A stretch of DNA of 64,000 nucleotides from Marthasterias glacialis (Eukaryota > Echinodermata > Asteroidea > Forcipulatida > Asteriidae). The notes under the pieces were generated by a model. The model searched no databases. It was given only the letters and a program-made list of their open reading frames with translations, and was not told the DNA's origin. The position numbers were made by a program, and so were the translations under genes. Below, in pieces: positions 22,581 to 33,358 of this stretch; positions within the stretch are counted from its first letter, which is position 1; every line of letters begins with the position of its first letter. The DNA is taken from assembly GCA_911728455.2 (NCBI GenBank), contig OU452228.1, forward strand, positions 8,721,629 through 8,785,628, read 5' to 3'.

Positions 22581-24608
22581 GAAACAGCTGCGTCAGATCT
22601 CATTATGGATAGATTTCATCAGTTCAGTTTTTAGTTTTTTTTTCTTTTCTTGAAGACAAATTGATTGACGGAGTTGGCCGGGGAAATCCCGAACGAAAGC
22701 ATATTTTGTCTTTTTTCTCGTTTCTTTTCTAAGAAATACAATTAAAATTGCCTCCTGTAATCCCTGCCTCTCCATAGAGAACATCCACTTCTGTCTAATA
22801 ATAGTGTTTGCTTTTTATTGACTAAGGGAACGTGTTTAACAAAAACATCAACCAACGTTGATATGAGTCTTCATTATGAGTGGTTTGAGAACACGTATCA
22901 ATCTCATTTGAGGTGGAAAGTCACGCCCAAATAAGAAATATTGAAAATAATGGAAAATTCATTACAGGTGCTCATATTTGTTACAGTCAGTTGAAATATT
23001 CATATGAGTGTTTTACTGCGACAAGAATGTGTAATAAACGTGTACATATCATTAAATTACCCTGTTCCTAACCCTTGCCTTATTCCTATTCCTAACCCTA
23101 ACCCTGACTCTAATCCTAACCCTGCCCCTAAACACAGTTTTGACAGGCTGCTGGTGAATGCCCCGTGTATTTCGTATTTGAAGCTACGTTTACTTTACTT
23201 TCCGATGTGCAGACAACAAATGAAAGCATATAGTAACATTTCTCTCCGAGTGACAATTTCTTACGACGTCTACTAGCCACTGATACACATGGAAGCTAGT
23301 TGACCCCCAGCATGTCATGCCAGATAATTAATAGAGGGAACTCAGTTGCCCAGACACACCCCTCCCTCCTCCCGCCATTCCATCAAAAACAAACTCATGT
23401 TTATATTAATTTTGTTTACAAGTTTCTTGGCATACTGAGGCCGTACAAAAATCACCACCACAGCACTATATGAAAAAAAGTTTTTGAACAAGTAATGGTC
23501 ATGCATAATAATTACCATTTTAATGATACTGCTATATGGGTGTACCACACTAAATAGGCTCCCATAGCAACCAATGCTAAATGCTAAATATTCAAAAATA
23601 CTATAAAAAAATTAAAAGTCTCTCAGCCTCTAGAATATATATTTTCTGACATCTGAACTTCATTTTTCTTCTCAATTTTTAGTAGATTAGCCGTTGAGAA
23701 TTTTTGGTAGGCTGATCCAAAATAAAAACACCCCTGAACGAATAAACTGATGGCCAGACTTCATCTGGGAAAAATGACCCTACAATAGGGCCATTTTTAT
23801 ACGGCCAGTCTACCCAAAATGCCCCAGGTTGCAAGTCAACAACCCAAGGGGCACAATGTTGGACCATTTTTCAACAATCCATAAAAGCAAGGACCCGCAA
23901 ATCTTTGATTTACAGAAAAAGTTGTGTGTTTACATTTTATCAATGAGGCTCGGTGCATGGATTTCTCTCTATAATAGGTGTAGTGCACCCCTATATGCAT
24001 CCAGCTCTATATGTCAATGCCAGTCATACAAACGTGTGCTAAGGTAGGTTAATTGAAAAAAAAATTGCATTTCAGACCCTTTGTCGTCGCTTAGCCTATG
24101 CATTACTATCCATTTTTTTTGTAATGAGCTGAGGACAATTAAAAACCACCATCTGCAGCTTATGTGCATGGCCTGTGACTTCATTATGATGGTACTGCAC
24201 CCCCATGCTTGCGTCATGGTACATCGGGCCGTTTTTGTATTTTTTAATTAGCTTAAATTCATTGTTCCTAACGATACTAAATAAAACGGCTCGGTGTTTC
24301 TGTCGTCAACTGAGCTTCATCAGTGATAGTTCTTCCCCCGCGGCGAGAGACATCTTCTGCAATCGACCACTCTTCCCTCGGAATCGTGCGTGCGTGGGAT
24401 AAAACCACGTGACTTGTCAAGGTACGCGAAGACATGACACTTTTCTCAAGACAAGTGGGTGTGTGTGTGTGGGTTTTTTTTTTCTGAAGAAGAAGAAAAC
24501 AAAGTAATACCTGGAAGTAATGTATATTATTGTATGTGCTTCAGCAAAAGTAGATAGGCCCTACGCTACGAGAATGCTTTAAAGAAGAACGTATTTAGTT
24601 ATTTGCAC
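22581..24608. other. Intergenic before the plus-strand receptor gene
   Basis: Contains degenerate telomere-like CCTAAC repeats (23062-23135). No gene seen. The last few hundred bases would hold the receptor promoter. A CACGTG E-box lies at 24404-24409, but no TATA box is convincing. Confidence 0.4.
23062..23135 (+). repeat. Degenerate telomere-like CCTAACCC tract
   Basis: CCTAACCCTAACCCTGACTC and TAATCCTAACCCTGCCCCTA contain several TAACCC units with substitutions. It is short and interstitial, so it is unlikely to be a functional telomere end. Confidence 0.6.
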
Positions 24609-24650
24609 TGACAGTATTGGACACACGGGAGGATTTCGGGTGCGTTTGCA

Positions 24651-25610
24651 ATGGAGAACATTTTTTTCCTTCGGATGGTGAAGACTGTTGTAGGGTTGTT
24701 TGGTATCCTGGGGAATTCCGTTGTGTGCTTGGTTATTTACAAAGTGAGCTTCATGCACACTTTGACGAATGCACTGATTTTCAACCAAGCGGCGATAGAC
24801 TTGTTCGGCTCCTCGGTGTTGTTACTGGAGAGCAACATCCCCGTGCCGGACCCGCTGCAGGACACCCCGGCCAACTGGATTCTGTGCCACATCTGGCGGG
24901 GGAATCTACTCTTGTGGGGTGCATTTAACGCGTCCACCCTTAACTTGCTGTCCGTGACTTTGGAGCGGTTCTTCGCCATCGTGTTCCCCCTGCGATACTG
25001 CGACCTCTTCACCCGTCGCGTTGTCATCGTTCTGGTCTGTTGCTCTTGGTTCCTGGGAGTTAGTCTGCAAGGATTGTACATTTCCGTGGTCCATGTCTTC
25101 GCCGACGGCAAGTGTTACTTTGAGTCCTCGGTACGAACTCATCTTATCGGGGCAGTCTTCATATGCATCAAGTTCTTTCTCCCGGTGTTTATCATGATTT
25201 TTGCCTACGCCAGCATCATGTTTGTGCTGACAAAGGGCGCCCAGCGCATCGCGGAAGCTCCCAGGGTTGTTACGGTAGTGGGGTCGGTGACGACGACCGC
25301 GCCGGCCGAGACCCGGGAAAACTCCCTCCGACGGGCTCGACGAAACACCTTCAAGACGTTACTGACCGTCTTCATATCTTTCTTGGTCTGCTGGGCTCCG
25401 AACCAGGTCGTCTTCTTTCTCTTCAACCTGGGCTGGCCGTTGGACTTCAGTGGATTGGTCTACATCATTTCTGTCTCACTCGTTGCGGTCAATTCGTGCA
25501 TTAATCCTATTATTTACGGAATCAAATATAGGCGGTTTAGAGAAGGCGTACGCAAGCTGCTTGGACGTGTTGATCCCGACGTGTCAAACACTTTCACGAT
25601 TCAAGGCTGA
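24651..25610 (+). CDS. Class A (rhodopsin-type) G-protein-coupled receptor, 319 aa, lineage-expanded type
   Basis: A complete single-exon receptor, expected in the plasma membrane. Visible: seven hydrophobic segments at about 8-31, 38-60, 79-110, 122-144, 164-194, 232-258 and 265-290; N22 in GNSVV of TM1; FNQAAIDL with D50 in TM2; C79 at TM3, pairing with C155 in loop 2; ERF (105-107) in place of DRY; W133; P178; an intact CWAP in TM6 (247-250); NPIIY in TM7 (285-289); a basic helix 8 and a short C-tail. The N-tail is only about seven residues, with no glycosylation site. An in-frame TGA at 24609-24611 and good context (G at -3, G at +4) support the start. No AATAAA is obvious close downstream. 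The TM1-TM3 pattern (ILGNSVVCLVIYKV, FNQAAIDLFGS, LERFFAIVFPLRY) is one I remember from large intronless receptor families in echinoderms and amphioxus, often labelled galanin- or octopamine-receptor-like. The ligand is unknown. Confidence 0.95.
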   Translation: MENIFFLRMVKTVVGLFGILGNSVVCLVIYKVSFMHTLTNALIFNQAAIDLFGSSVLLLESNIPVPDPLQDTPANWILCHIWRGNLLLWGAFNASTLNLLSVTLERFFAIVFPLRYCDLFTRRVVIVLVCCSWFLGVSLQGLYISVVHVFADGKCYFESSVRTHLIGAVFICIKFFLPVFIMIFAYASIMFVLTKGAQRIAEAPRVVTVVGSVTTTAPAETRENSLRRARRNTFKTLLTVFISFLVCWAPNQVVFFLFNLGWPLDFSGLVYIISVSLVAVNSCINPIIYGIKYRRFREGVRKLLGRVDPDVSNTFTIQG

Positions 25611-27060
25611 AGACTAAACTAAAAATAGAAAAAGAAACACTAAAAATTAATGTTTACACTTTATTTTCATTGTGTATTCACTATTCAATGAACTATCTGA
25701 ATCAAAATTATTTGGAACTATTTTGAAAGGGCGTTACAACTCAAAACCTAACTTGAGTTTACTTGGCATTGAACTTTTCTTAGGTTGCTTCCAAATGTCA
25801 AACAAAATGCATTTTTCGAGGGGAAAAGCATAAATAGGTAGGTGCATCTGTGTTTAGGCTATTTGATTTGCACACTCAACTAAGACCCGTTTGCACAAGA
25901 AGAATTTCACAGGAAACTCCCAGGACTAATGTGGTTGACCTGTTCAAACTTGTTCTGCTAACTCTGGCAAACTCCTGAGAAATAGCTACCCCTGTTTGGG
26001 AGTAGTCTTAAGCGAGATAACTCCGGGGTAAGCGTATACCGAGTGTTCTTTCTTCCCAGAAAAATTTGCATCGAGTGTAAAGTAAACGTTGGGTAGCGGT
26101 GGGGTTAAAACTACCCAGGAATTAATTTCCTGTTTTTTATATATTTATTTCCTGGGCATTGGCTCTGTAATATCAAAAGGCCATTAAAGCAAATTGTACA
26201 GTTGTTAAGACCAAAATCCCTACTCTTGTGTGGCCATCGTAAAACGTGAAATATCAAACTTGTGAGAGTTTAAGCTCAATCGGCCGTCGGGGTCACAAGA
26301 AAATAGTGAAAACCCCATGATATGTTTTCACTTTTTTCAAACATTGGGATTTTTTTACTCGCAAGATCAAAACTATTTAATTTACTTGTTTCTCAAAAGA
26401 CTATAGCATTTCAGGCACAACTATTCAGAGGGAAGTTTTAGCCAATGATCATAGTATTTATACCACGTAGGCCTAAGTTATGTGCGACTGTATTTTAAAA
26501 CATTCTATGATTTACATAAGTGGTGTTTTAGTAACGGATATAAATAATCACTTACCAGTATTTTTTAATTCTTGATGATTTCAGCCAGAAGGCTCGGTAT
26601 GTAGGCAGACAGTACTAAACGCGATTAGTACTAAATAGTACCAACACTGAACACTTTGTGAATAAATTAAAAACAACTGGTCTTTTATGACATCATTGAA
26701 TGACACTCGTTGCATGCGCACCTCTTATTTAAATTATGTTCTCAAACTTTATGACAAATCCTGTCCACTTCAAGAGGTATTATGTGCCCATACAACAAGC
26801 GTCTTTAGAAATGGTGTCTATAATTCAATAAGTCGGACAAATTATCTCTACAAAAGGTTTCTGAGAGCTTCTCAAAATAAATCCATTTATACCATGAATA
26901 CAAACAAATTAAGTTATACCATGAATACACTTGTACATTTATACCATGAATACAAACAAATTAAGTAATTTAATTAAAGTTTCAAAGAAAAACTGGTTGT
27001 GTACACGATTTAATCGGGAAAAGGGTAATACCACGGGAACTTGGAACGTTATAAATGAAA
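25611..27060. other. 3' flank and intergenic
   Basis: Unique AT-rich sequence. Weak family B-like remains lie at 26265-26470. Three direct repeats of TTATACCATGAATACAAACA or a truncated form sit at 26887-26966. No gene seen. Confidence 0.45.
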
Positions 27061-27265
27061 ACTCTGAAAACTTCCGGGTCAGGATTCCGGGTCCCAGGGG
27101 GCTGACCCTTTCCTGGGTCAGGCTGACCCGGAATCTGGTTGAAAAAAACTTGATATAACTCGGACTCTGTTTCAGTGTGACCGATGGCTAGGTCATTGTG
27201 ACACATATCCCGGGTCATACACTGAGACCCCACGGGACCCGCAATCCGGGTCAATTATGACCCAG
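27061..27265 (+). repeat. TIR family F element, right end merged into an array
   Basis: Starts ACTCTGAAAACTTCCGGGTC and is full of GGGTC and GACCC motifs (CTGGGTCAGGCTGACCCGGA). It matches 62690-62900 over most of its length. The expected right TIR is missing: the sequence passes instead into the 49-bp array at 27281, whose unit also contains CGGGTCAGAG. Confidence 0.8.
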
Positions 27266-27280
27266 TTTCTTATAGCGTGT

Positions 27281-28154
27281 ACTCAATACGGGTCAGAGGA
27301 AAAGCGAATCCGCTTACTGTGTTCAAATGACTCAATACGGGTCAGAGGAAAAGGGAACCCGCTTACTGTGTTCAAATGACTCAATACGGGTCAGAGGAAA
27401 AGCAAACCCGCTTACTGTGTTCAAATGACTCAATACGGGTCAGAGGAAAAGCGAACCCGCTTACTGTGTTCAAATGACTCAACACGGGTCAGAGGAAAAG
27501 CGAACCCGCTTACTGTGTTTAAATGACTCAATACGGGTCAGAGGAAAAGCGAACCCGCTTACTATGTTCAAATGACTCAGTACGGGTCAGAGGAAAGCGA
27601 ATCCGCTTACTGTGTTCAAATGACTCAGTACGGGTCAGAGGAAAAGCGAACCCACTTACTGTGTTCAAATGACTCAATACGGGTCAGAGGAAAAGCGAAC
27701 CCGCTTACTGTGTTCAAATGACTCAACACGGGTCAGAGGAAAAGCGAACCCGCTTACTGTGTTTAAATGACTCAATACGGGTCAGAGGAAAAGCGAACCC
27801 GCTTACTATGTTCAAATGACTCAGTACGGGTCAGAGGAAAGCGAATCCGCTTACTGTGTTCAAATGACTCAGTACGGGTCAGAGGAAAAGCGAACCCACT
27901 TACTGTGTTCAAATAACTTAATACGGGTCAGAGGAAAGCGAACCCGCTTACTGTGTTCAAATGACTCAGTACGGGTCAGAGGAAAAGCGAACCCACTTAC
28001 TGCGTTCAAATGACTTAATACGGGTCAGAGGAAAGCAAACTCGCTTACTGTGTTCAAATGACTCAGTACGGGTCAGAGGAAAAGCGAACCCGCTTACTGT
28101 GTTCAAATAACTTAATACGGGTCAGAGGAAAGCGAACCCGCTTACTGTGGTCAA
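27281..28154 (+). repeat. Tandem array, 49-bp unit, 18 units, higher-order structure
   Basis: The unit contains ACTCAATACGGGTCAGAGGA, then AAAGCGAACCCGCTTACTG, then TGTTCAAATG. There are eighteen units, some 48 bp. Five units starting at 27484 (AACACGGGTC) are repeated with the same private variants starting at 27729, which gives a 245-bp higher-order repeat. The 65-codon open frame inside is an artefact. Confidence 0.95.
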
Positions 28155-28703
28155 ACAGTTGGCAATGCCCAAGCAATTCCCGATGTGTTAAATTAGTATT
28201 TTGTTAACGCTGGTACCAGACTTGGCAGTAATCTATACCATTAATTTGCAATAGCCTGCCACATTTGAATTATTTCTTCAGGATCAAAAGTTAAATTCTC
28301 TTTTCCCAAATTCTTATTACGCAAGAAGAAAATTGTAGACATTGTTAATATACAACTTCTGATGATGGAGCTCCGGGTTTCGATGGGCTTGATGCTTTCG
28401 GTTTCAAAGCGGGCGAAGTATGCTTTAACAAAGTCACTTGGTTTGTATCTTTAACTACTTAATACAGGCATTTTCCCTGATCAGCAAGACTCCACCATTT
28501 TTTTATACACAATTCATTGGTGTGATAATTGATCAAAGCCTTATTTAGAAGAGCCACGTTAGTGAAGTCTCCATCAGCAAGAGAGCAAAAACTGTTGGTA
28601 CACCTGGTAATGAATCGTCTAAAGATCTTCATCCCAACAGACATCTGAGTTATTCTTTATAATTCTTTCTTTCTTCCTTACTTAAATTATCTAGTTCTAA
28701 TCT
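28155..28703. other. Intergenic, no gene seen
   Basis: Unique AT-rich sequence. No motif or repeat seen. Confidence 0.4.
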
Positions 28704-28911
28704 GGGCCCAATTTCATAGAGCTGCTTAAGCGCACAAAATGTAACTAAGCACAAAACAATTACGCTTACCGGAAAAATGTTACCAGCCAAAAAAACACAA
28801 AAACATGTCACACGTATGATTTGTGACTGGTGTCCTGCTTATTTTTGCTAAGGAGAAACTTGTTTTAAGCGCCGTTTGTCTGCTTTTAAGCAGCTCTATG
28901 AAATTGGGCCC
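28704..28911 (+). repeat. TIR family A, intact copy
   Basis: GGGCCCAATTTCATAGAGCT at the left and AGCTCTATGAAATTGGGCCC at the right form perfect terminal inverted repeats. The interior is subtype I (ATGTTACCAGCC, GTGACTGGTGTCCTGCTTAT). Confidence 0.9.
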
Positions 28912-29052
28912 TGGGGCGGTTCGTCGGTAAAGTGTGACAGACTTCTGTTCTGGTGTTAGAAAAGCGAGCTGTTCGCATTATTTCCAGTGCTGGTCACCCT
29001 AATCGCACTGCTGATTTATTTGCAAATCTACATTTAAAAATACATTTACTAC

Positions 29053-29350
29053 TTAAAGCCCCAGCTCAACATTGAAAAAAAAATGCTGCAAATGTCAGCT
29101 CATTTTGTTGCTTCATTTGCAAGAAAACATTCAGCATTTTTGCACGCATTCTTAGGCAGAGTTTTGGTCTCACATGAGACGAGAATTAGTATTTTGATCA
29201 TGTTTCATTTGTTTTTCCAAAAACGTTAACACTTCAGGCAGAAATATTTCAAGGAAAGTTTTTGACCATCAGTATATTTGTACATCGTAAGTTATGTGAA
29301 TCTGTGAACATTTATGTTTGTCTTTCTCACCAATGTTGAGCTGGGATTTA
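29053..29350 (+). repeat. TIR family B, shortened copy
   Basis: AAAGCCCCAGCTCAACATTG at the left and CAATGTTGAGCTGGGATTT at the right. The middle keeps CAGGCAGAAATATTTCAAGG. The left half is about 40 bp shorter than in 8474-8815. Confidence 0.85.
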
Positions 29351-29626
29351 TACTTAGGCATATTGATGTACAATTATATGAACAACGCAATACCTGGTTG
29401 TTTTATCTCATTTTTAAGTACGTTCTTGCTTCCAGTCAAGCTATCCATGTCTGTTGCAATCAAACCTCGTTGAATAAAAATAGTCTCATCCCGCGTTGTG
29501 TGAATTACTGGAAATGTCTCAGTGAATCTATTTAAACTAGACATGTAGTATTTGTAGATACAAACACTAGGTGTTCGGTTAGGAACGGAATTATGAACTT
29601 GTAAGATTGTTAACTACCTTCAAAAA
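29351..29626. other. Intergenic, no gene seen
   Basis: Unique sequence before the 129-bp array. Confidence 0.4.
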
Positions 29627-30160
29627 GGACCTTCTCTAACCTTGGTATTTGGTGAACGAATCATGTTCCTATAGCTCTTACCATTTTTAAATGAGTAGCT
29701 ACTTCCGGTTTGACCGGAAGTAAAGGTCAGAGAGGTCACGCAATGTTTAACAGAGAAGGACCTTCCCTAACCTTGGTATTTGGTGAAAGAATCATGTTCC
29801 TAGCCCTTACCATTTTTAAATGAGTAGCTACTTCTGGTTTGACCGGAAGTAAAGGTCAGAGAGGTTACGCAATGTGCAACAGAGAAGGGCCTTCCCTAAC
29901 CTTGGTATTTGGTGTAAGAATCATGTTCCTAGCCCTTACCATTTTTAATTGAGGAGCTGCTTCCGGTTTGACCGGAAGTAGAGGTCACAAAGGTCACGCA
30001 ATGTTCAACATAGAAGGACCTTACCTAACCTTGGTACTTGGTGAAAGAATCATGTTCCTACCTCTGACTACTTTTGAATGAGGAGCTACTTCCGGTTTCA
30101 CTGGAAGTAGAGGTCACACAGGTCACGCAATGTGCAACAGAGAAGGACATTCCCTAACCT
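29627..30160 (+). repeat. Tandem array, 129-bp unit, four units plus a stub
   Basis: Units start GGACCTTCTCTAACCTTGGT at 29627 and recur at 29758, 29887, 30016 and 30145. Each full unit carries a small hairpin, ACTTCCGGTTTGACCGGAAG. The 1-2 bp length differences and scattered substitutions suggest moderate age. Confidence 0.9.
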
Positions 30161-30589
30161 ACAATCTGATGTAAGAATTGTGATTATATAAATAAAACTT
30201 CTTAAATTTTGAAATTTGAACAAAATCGGTCGTTGCATAATGAAGTTATATTAAGGTAAAAGTTTTAGCGCGATCGGCGACAGAGTCTGTACAGTACAGT
30301 TACCTCACTGTGTTGCACTCAAGGTTTTGACTGCATGCTCTGTTATGTGTATACATAGCCTATACATACATGTTGACAAGTCAGGTCTTGTCACAGTTCA
30401 TTGAACTTTGCCATGTGTTGTAAGTTCTATGTGTGTGTTATAATGGCGTCGCCAAGAAAAACTCAAATTTAATTTTGTAATATAAAGCACAAGTTCATGT
30501 TTTATGTTCATATTTAGATATTTAGTTGATTTAACTTCATAGGCTTACCGAACACCTTGTTTTTGTGATGTCACAAAAACTTATGTCTA

Positions 30590-30620
<31 letters not shown>

Positions 30621-31361
30621 CCCGGGGGATACACATTTATTGTTCACTTATCTCTCACTAGAACAACATTTAGAAATTAATTTTATTTCTTGTCCTGCAC
30701 CGTTGTCTGTGCCTAGGTTATAGGGCACAAAGGCAGTTTTTCCTCCACCCAATCCTTAATATTGTTCCTTGTATAATTTGCTACCTTTATGTAAAGGCCT
30801 ACCCGTAATGTTGTAATTCAACTTATTACAAGTGCTTTTTCCAAGGACAGCATTACAAATAAATGTACTTAAATTGAAATGTGTGTAAATTTGTATACTT
30901 TCAATCTTAGCAATGTTGTATGTACACACCATTTGAACTTCCCATGCTAACTGATGAAAATTATTTAAAAAAATGAATATTGTATTCTAAAAGGTTCATA
31001 AAGTCGTTGTGCGCCCGGAAGGAAGACGTAGGAACAGGGCCGTAAGCATTCAGTGAGCAAAATGTTGTGCTCCAAGATCTGAACGTGTAATTTGGATCGT
31101 TTTTCTGTCCTTCATAAGCCATAATACGAGGGTCAAATTCTGCGTGGGAATGGGAATTTCTTTTTGAAAGAGCCAATTTACTGCGTACGACCTTCTGGAA
31201 CAGAAAGTAATTTGTGTTGCCTGTAAGGGCGGATACAGCCTTAGACCTTTTGCCGGGAGACCACAGTGTAGTGTAATCAACATGAAATGTTCTGTTACAA
31301 TATGACGTTTTGCTGTAACAGAAGCTGAGAGGTGGAAATATTTAGTTTAATTCTAAACAGT
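30161..31361. other. Intergenic with a poly(T) run
   Basis: A poly(T) run of about 27 lies at 30590-30616, possibly the tail of a minus-strand retroposed copy. Open frames on the minus strand at 30961-31283 have no recognisable motif. Confidence 0.4.
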
Positions 31362-31866
31362 GGGAGACTTTTGAGACGTTAGCGGGCGCCCCAGTAACCG
31401 GTCCTTTTCTATAGAGAGGTTGCATGACCACGGGAAAAGTTCGTTTCGTTCGCAGCCATGTTAGGTAATGCCATTGCTGCGTTCCAATCATCTGGTGTTT
31501 GTCGTGTTCACGACATGGGAAACACGACGTGATTGGAACGCCTCCATTGACCTTCATGACCTTGCCGCCTTTTTCTTTCCCAGTCGTGAAGTGGAGAAAA
31601 AAAATTCCACCTCGACTTCTCCACTCGTGAACACGAGTTCCCAGTGGGAACGAGGCGTAAAGAACGCTATTCACGACTCGTGAAGTCGTGAACACGGGAA
31701 ACACCAGACGATTGGAACGCAGCACATGTACAAACTCAATGGCTTGCGCGTCGTCTGCTGAGTGATTTCCAGCGTCTGTTTGTGCACACAGCATTAGGAA
31801 AAGGTCTCGGGTGACGTCACGGAAAAGGACTGGTTACTGGGGCGCCCGCTAACGTCTCAATCTCCC
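31362..31866. repeat. TIR family D, long copy with a nested palindrome (505 bp)
   Basis: Outer TIRs of about 48 bp (GGGAGACTTTTGAGACGTTA, then GCGGGCGCCCCAGTAACCGG) match the 112-bp hairpin at 15642-15753. Inside, GCTGCGTTCCAATCATCTGG plus TGTTTGTCGTGTTCACGAC (31485-31514) is mirrored near 31680-31724, and shorter TCGTGAACACG arms repeat within. A 150-codon minus-strand frame spans it and is an artefact. Confidence 0.9.
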
Positions 31867-32244
31867 ATTGGGAAGCTATAAACAAGATTTTGTTTTAAGC
31901 GAGAACCTTTACGTTGTCACCGTTCTTGTGCGAGAAAAAAACAACTTCAATTCAGTTACAAAATGTTTTGGTTTTGGGTTTTTTTTCGGGGTATGTTTTT
32001 TTGACAATCATTGAATGAATTAAAGTTCTCGTAAAGTGGTGACGTCACGTGAAGACGTTCTTACGTATTTTATCTTTGGAATTCGCTGTCGTGTCAGGAG
32101 ATTGTGTTGAGAGTTCAGACACGGCACTGCACTTCTCCAATGTCAAGTTCTTTTAAAGTACACCTTCGAAGCTATCACAGATCAACAGCGATAACCCCTG
32201 TATTCACATACAACAAAACTTGTCAAGAAATCTGCATAATTATA
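31867..32244. other. Intergenic, no gene seen
   Basis: Unique AT-rich sequence. Confidence 0.4.
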
Positions 32245-33010
32245 GAGCAGAAGTTGATGTTTTTTGTCGACTGTGGTTCATTTTGCCGTACTGCAACTCA
32301 TACAAGCTTGTGATGTCTCATCTTTTTTGGTTTAATATCTTCGTTCTTGTTTTATAATTCCGAACCGCTATCAGTCTCGAAAATTGTATTGTTGTAAGCG
32401 TTTTTGTTATTCTTGTTTGTTTTGGTTTTTCAGAAACTAATTGTTAGAAAGTCTTAAAATTCGTATTGTCGTACAGCAGAAGATTATGTAATTATCGCTT
32501 GTGGTTCATTTTGTTGCAATTTGTACAAGCTTGTAATCAAGCTTGTAATGTCTCGTCTTTTTTGTTTATCTTTATTTCTTGTTTTATAACTCCCAACTGA
32601 TATCAGTCTGGAAAATCGTATTGTCGTAAGATTTCTGGTTTTTTTTTTTTATTAGTTTGTTTTTGTAATTCCGAAACTAATCTTAGACAGTCTCAAACGT
32701 CGTATTGTCGTAAGATTTCTGGTTCTTTTTGTGTATTTTTGTAATTCCGAAACTAATTGTTAGACAGTCTTAAAATTCGTATTGTTGTAAGATTTCATAA
32801 GCAGAGGATTATGTAATTATCTCTTGTGATTAATTTTGTTTGTAATGTCTCGTCTTTTTATTTGCTTTTTTCTTGTTTTATAATTCCGAACTGACATTAG
32901 ACAGTCTGAAAATTGGAATGTAAGATTTTTTTGTTCGTTTTATTTATTTTTGTAATTCTGAAACAGTCTCGAAACAGTTAGGCAGTCTCAAAATTTGTAT
33001 TGTAAGATTT
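32245..33010 (+). repeat. Degenerate compound tandem repeat
   Basis: The blocks AGCAGAAGATTATGTAATTA, TTGTAATGTCTCGTCTTTT, TTGTTTTATAATTCCGAAC, CAGTCT(T/C)AAAATTCGTATT and TTGTCGTAAGATTTCTGGTT recur in order. Anchors at 32247, 32475 and 32801 give units of about 230-325 bp, with an inner subrepeat of about 85-100 bp. Confidence 0.75.
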
Positions 33011-33047
33011 GTTTTCTTCTTCTTCCTTTTTCTTCTTTTTTCTTTTC

Positions 33048-33358
33048 TTCCCGGCAAAAGGGCGTAAGGCCTTACGCCCTTTTGCCGGGAACATAAAGTA
33101 GTTTGTCCCAGTAACAAAAGGACGTTAACAACAAAATGGCTCCTGACATGAAAAATACATCATTTTTGTTAGTTTCTTTTTTGCTAGAATTACCCTGAAG
33201 ACATGTCTCCCCATTCCCCAAGCAGAATTTAACCTTTCTAGAATGACTTTTGCATGGCAACATGTTTACCAAACTTTCCCGCTCATAATTCTCGAAACAT
33301 TTTAATTGCTTACGTCCTTTTGCCGGGAACTTTCCCTTACGTCCTTTTGCCGGGCACA
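33048..33358. repeat. TIR element with CCCGGCAAAAGGRCGTAAG ends and a perfect palindrome
   Basis: The left end is a 44-nt perfect palindrome (33048-33091, arm TTCCCGGCAAAAGGGCGTAA). The right end carries the same motif twice in inverse orientation (CTTACGTCCTTTTGCCGGG at about 33310 and 33334). The centre is unique and non-coding. The interrupted CAGTCTCAAAA motif of the preceding tandem repeat reappears at about 33374, which suggests insertion into that array. Confidence 0.85.

Noticed and set aside
27281..28154. A CRISPR array
   Set aside because: Units are contiguous with no unique spacers, and the sequence is animal-like. The same holds for the 21-bp array at 50.2-51.4 kb.
31342..31794. 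A 150-codon minus-strand frame
   Set aside because: It runs across the nested palindrome of the family D element, and its composition follows the inverted repeats.
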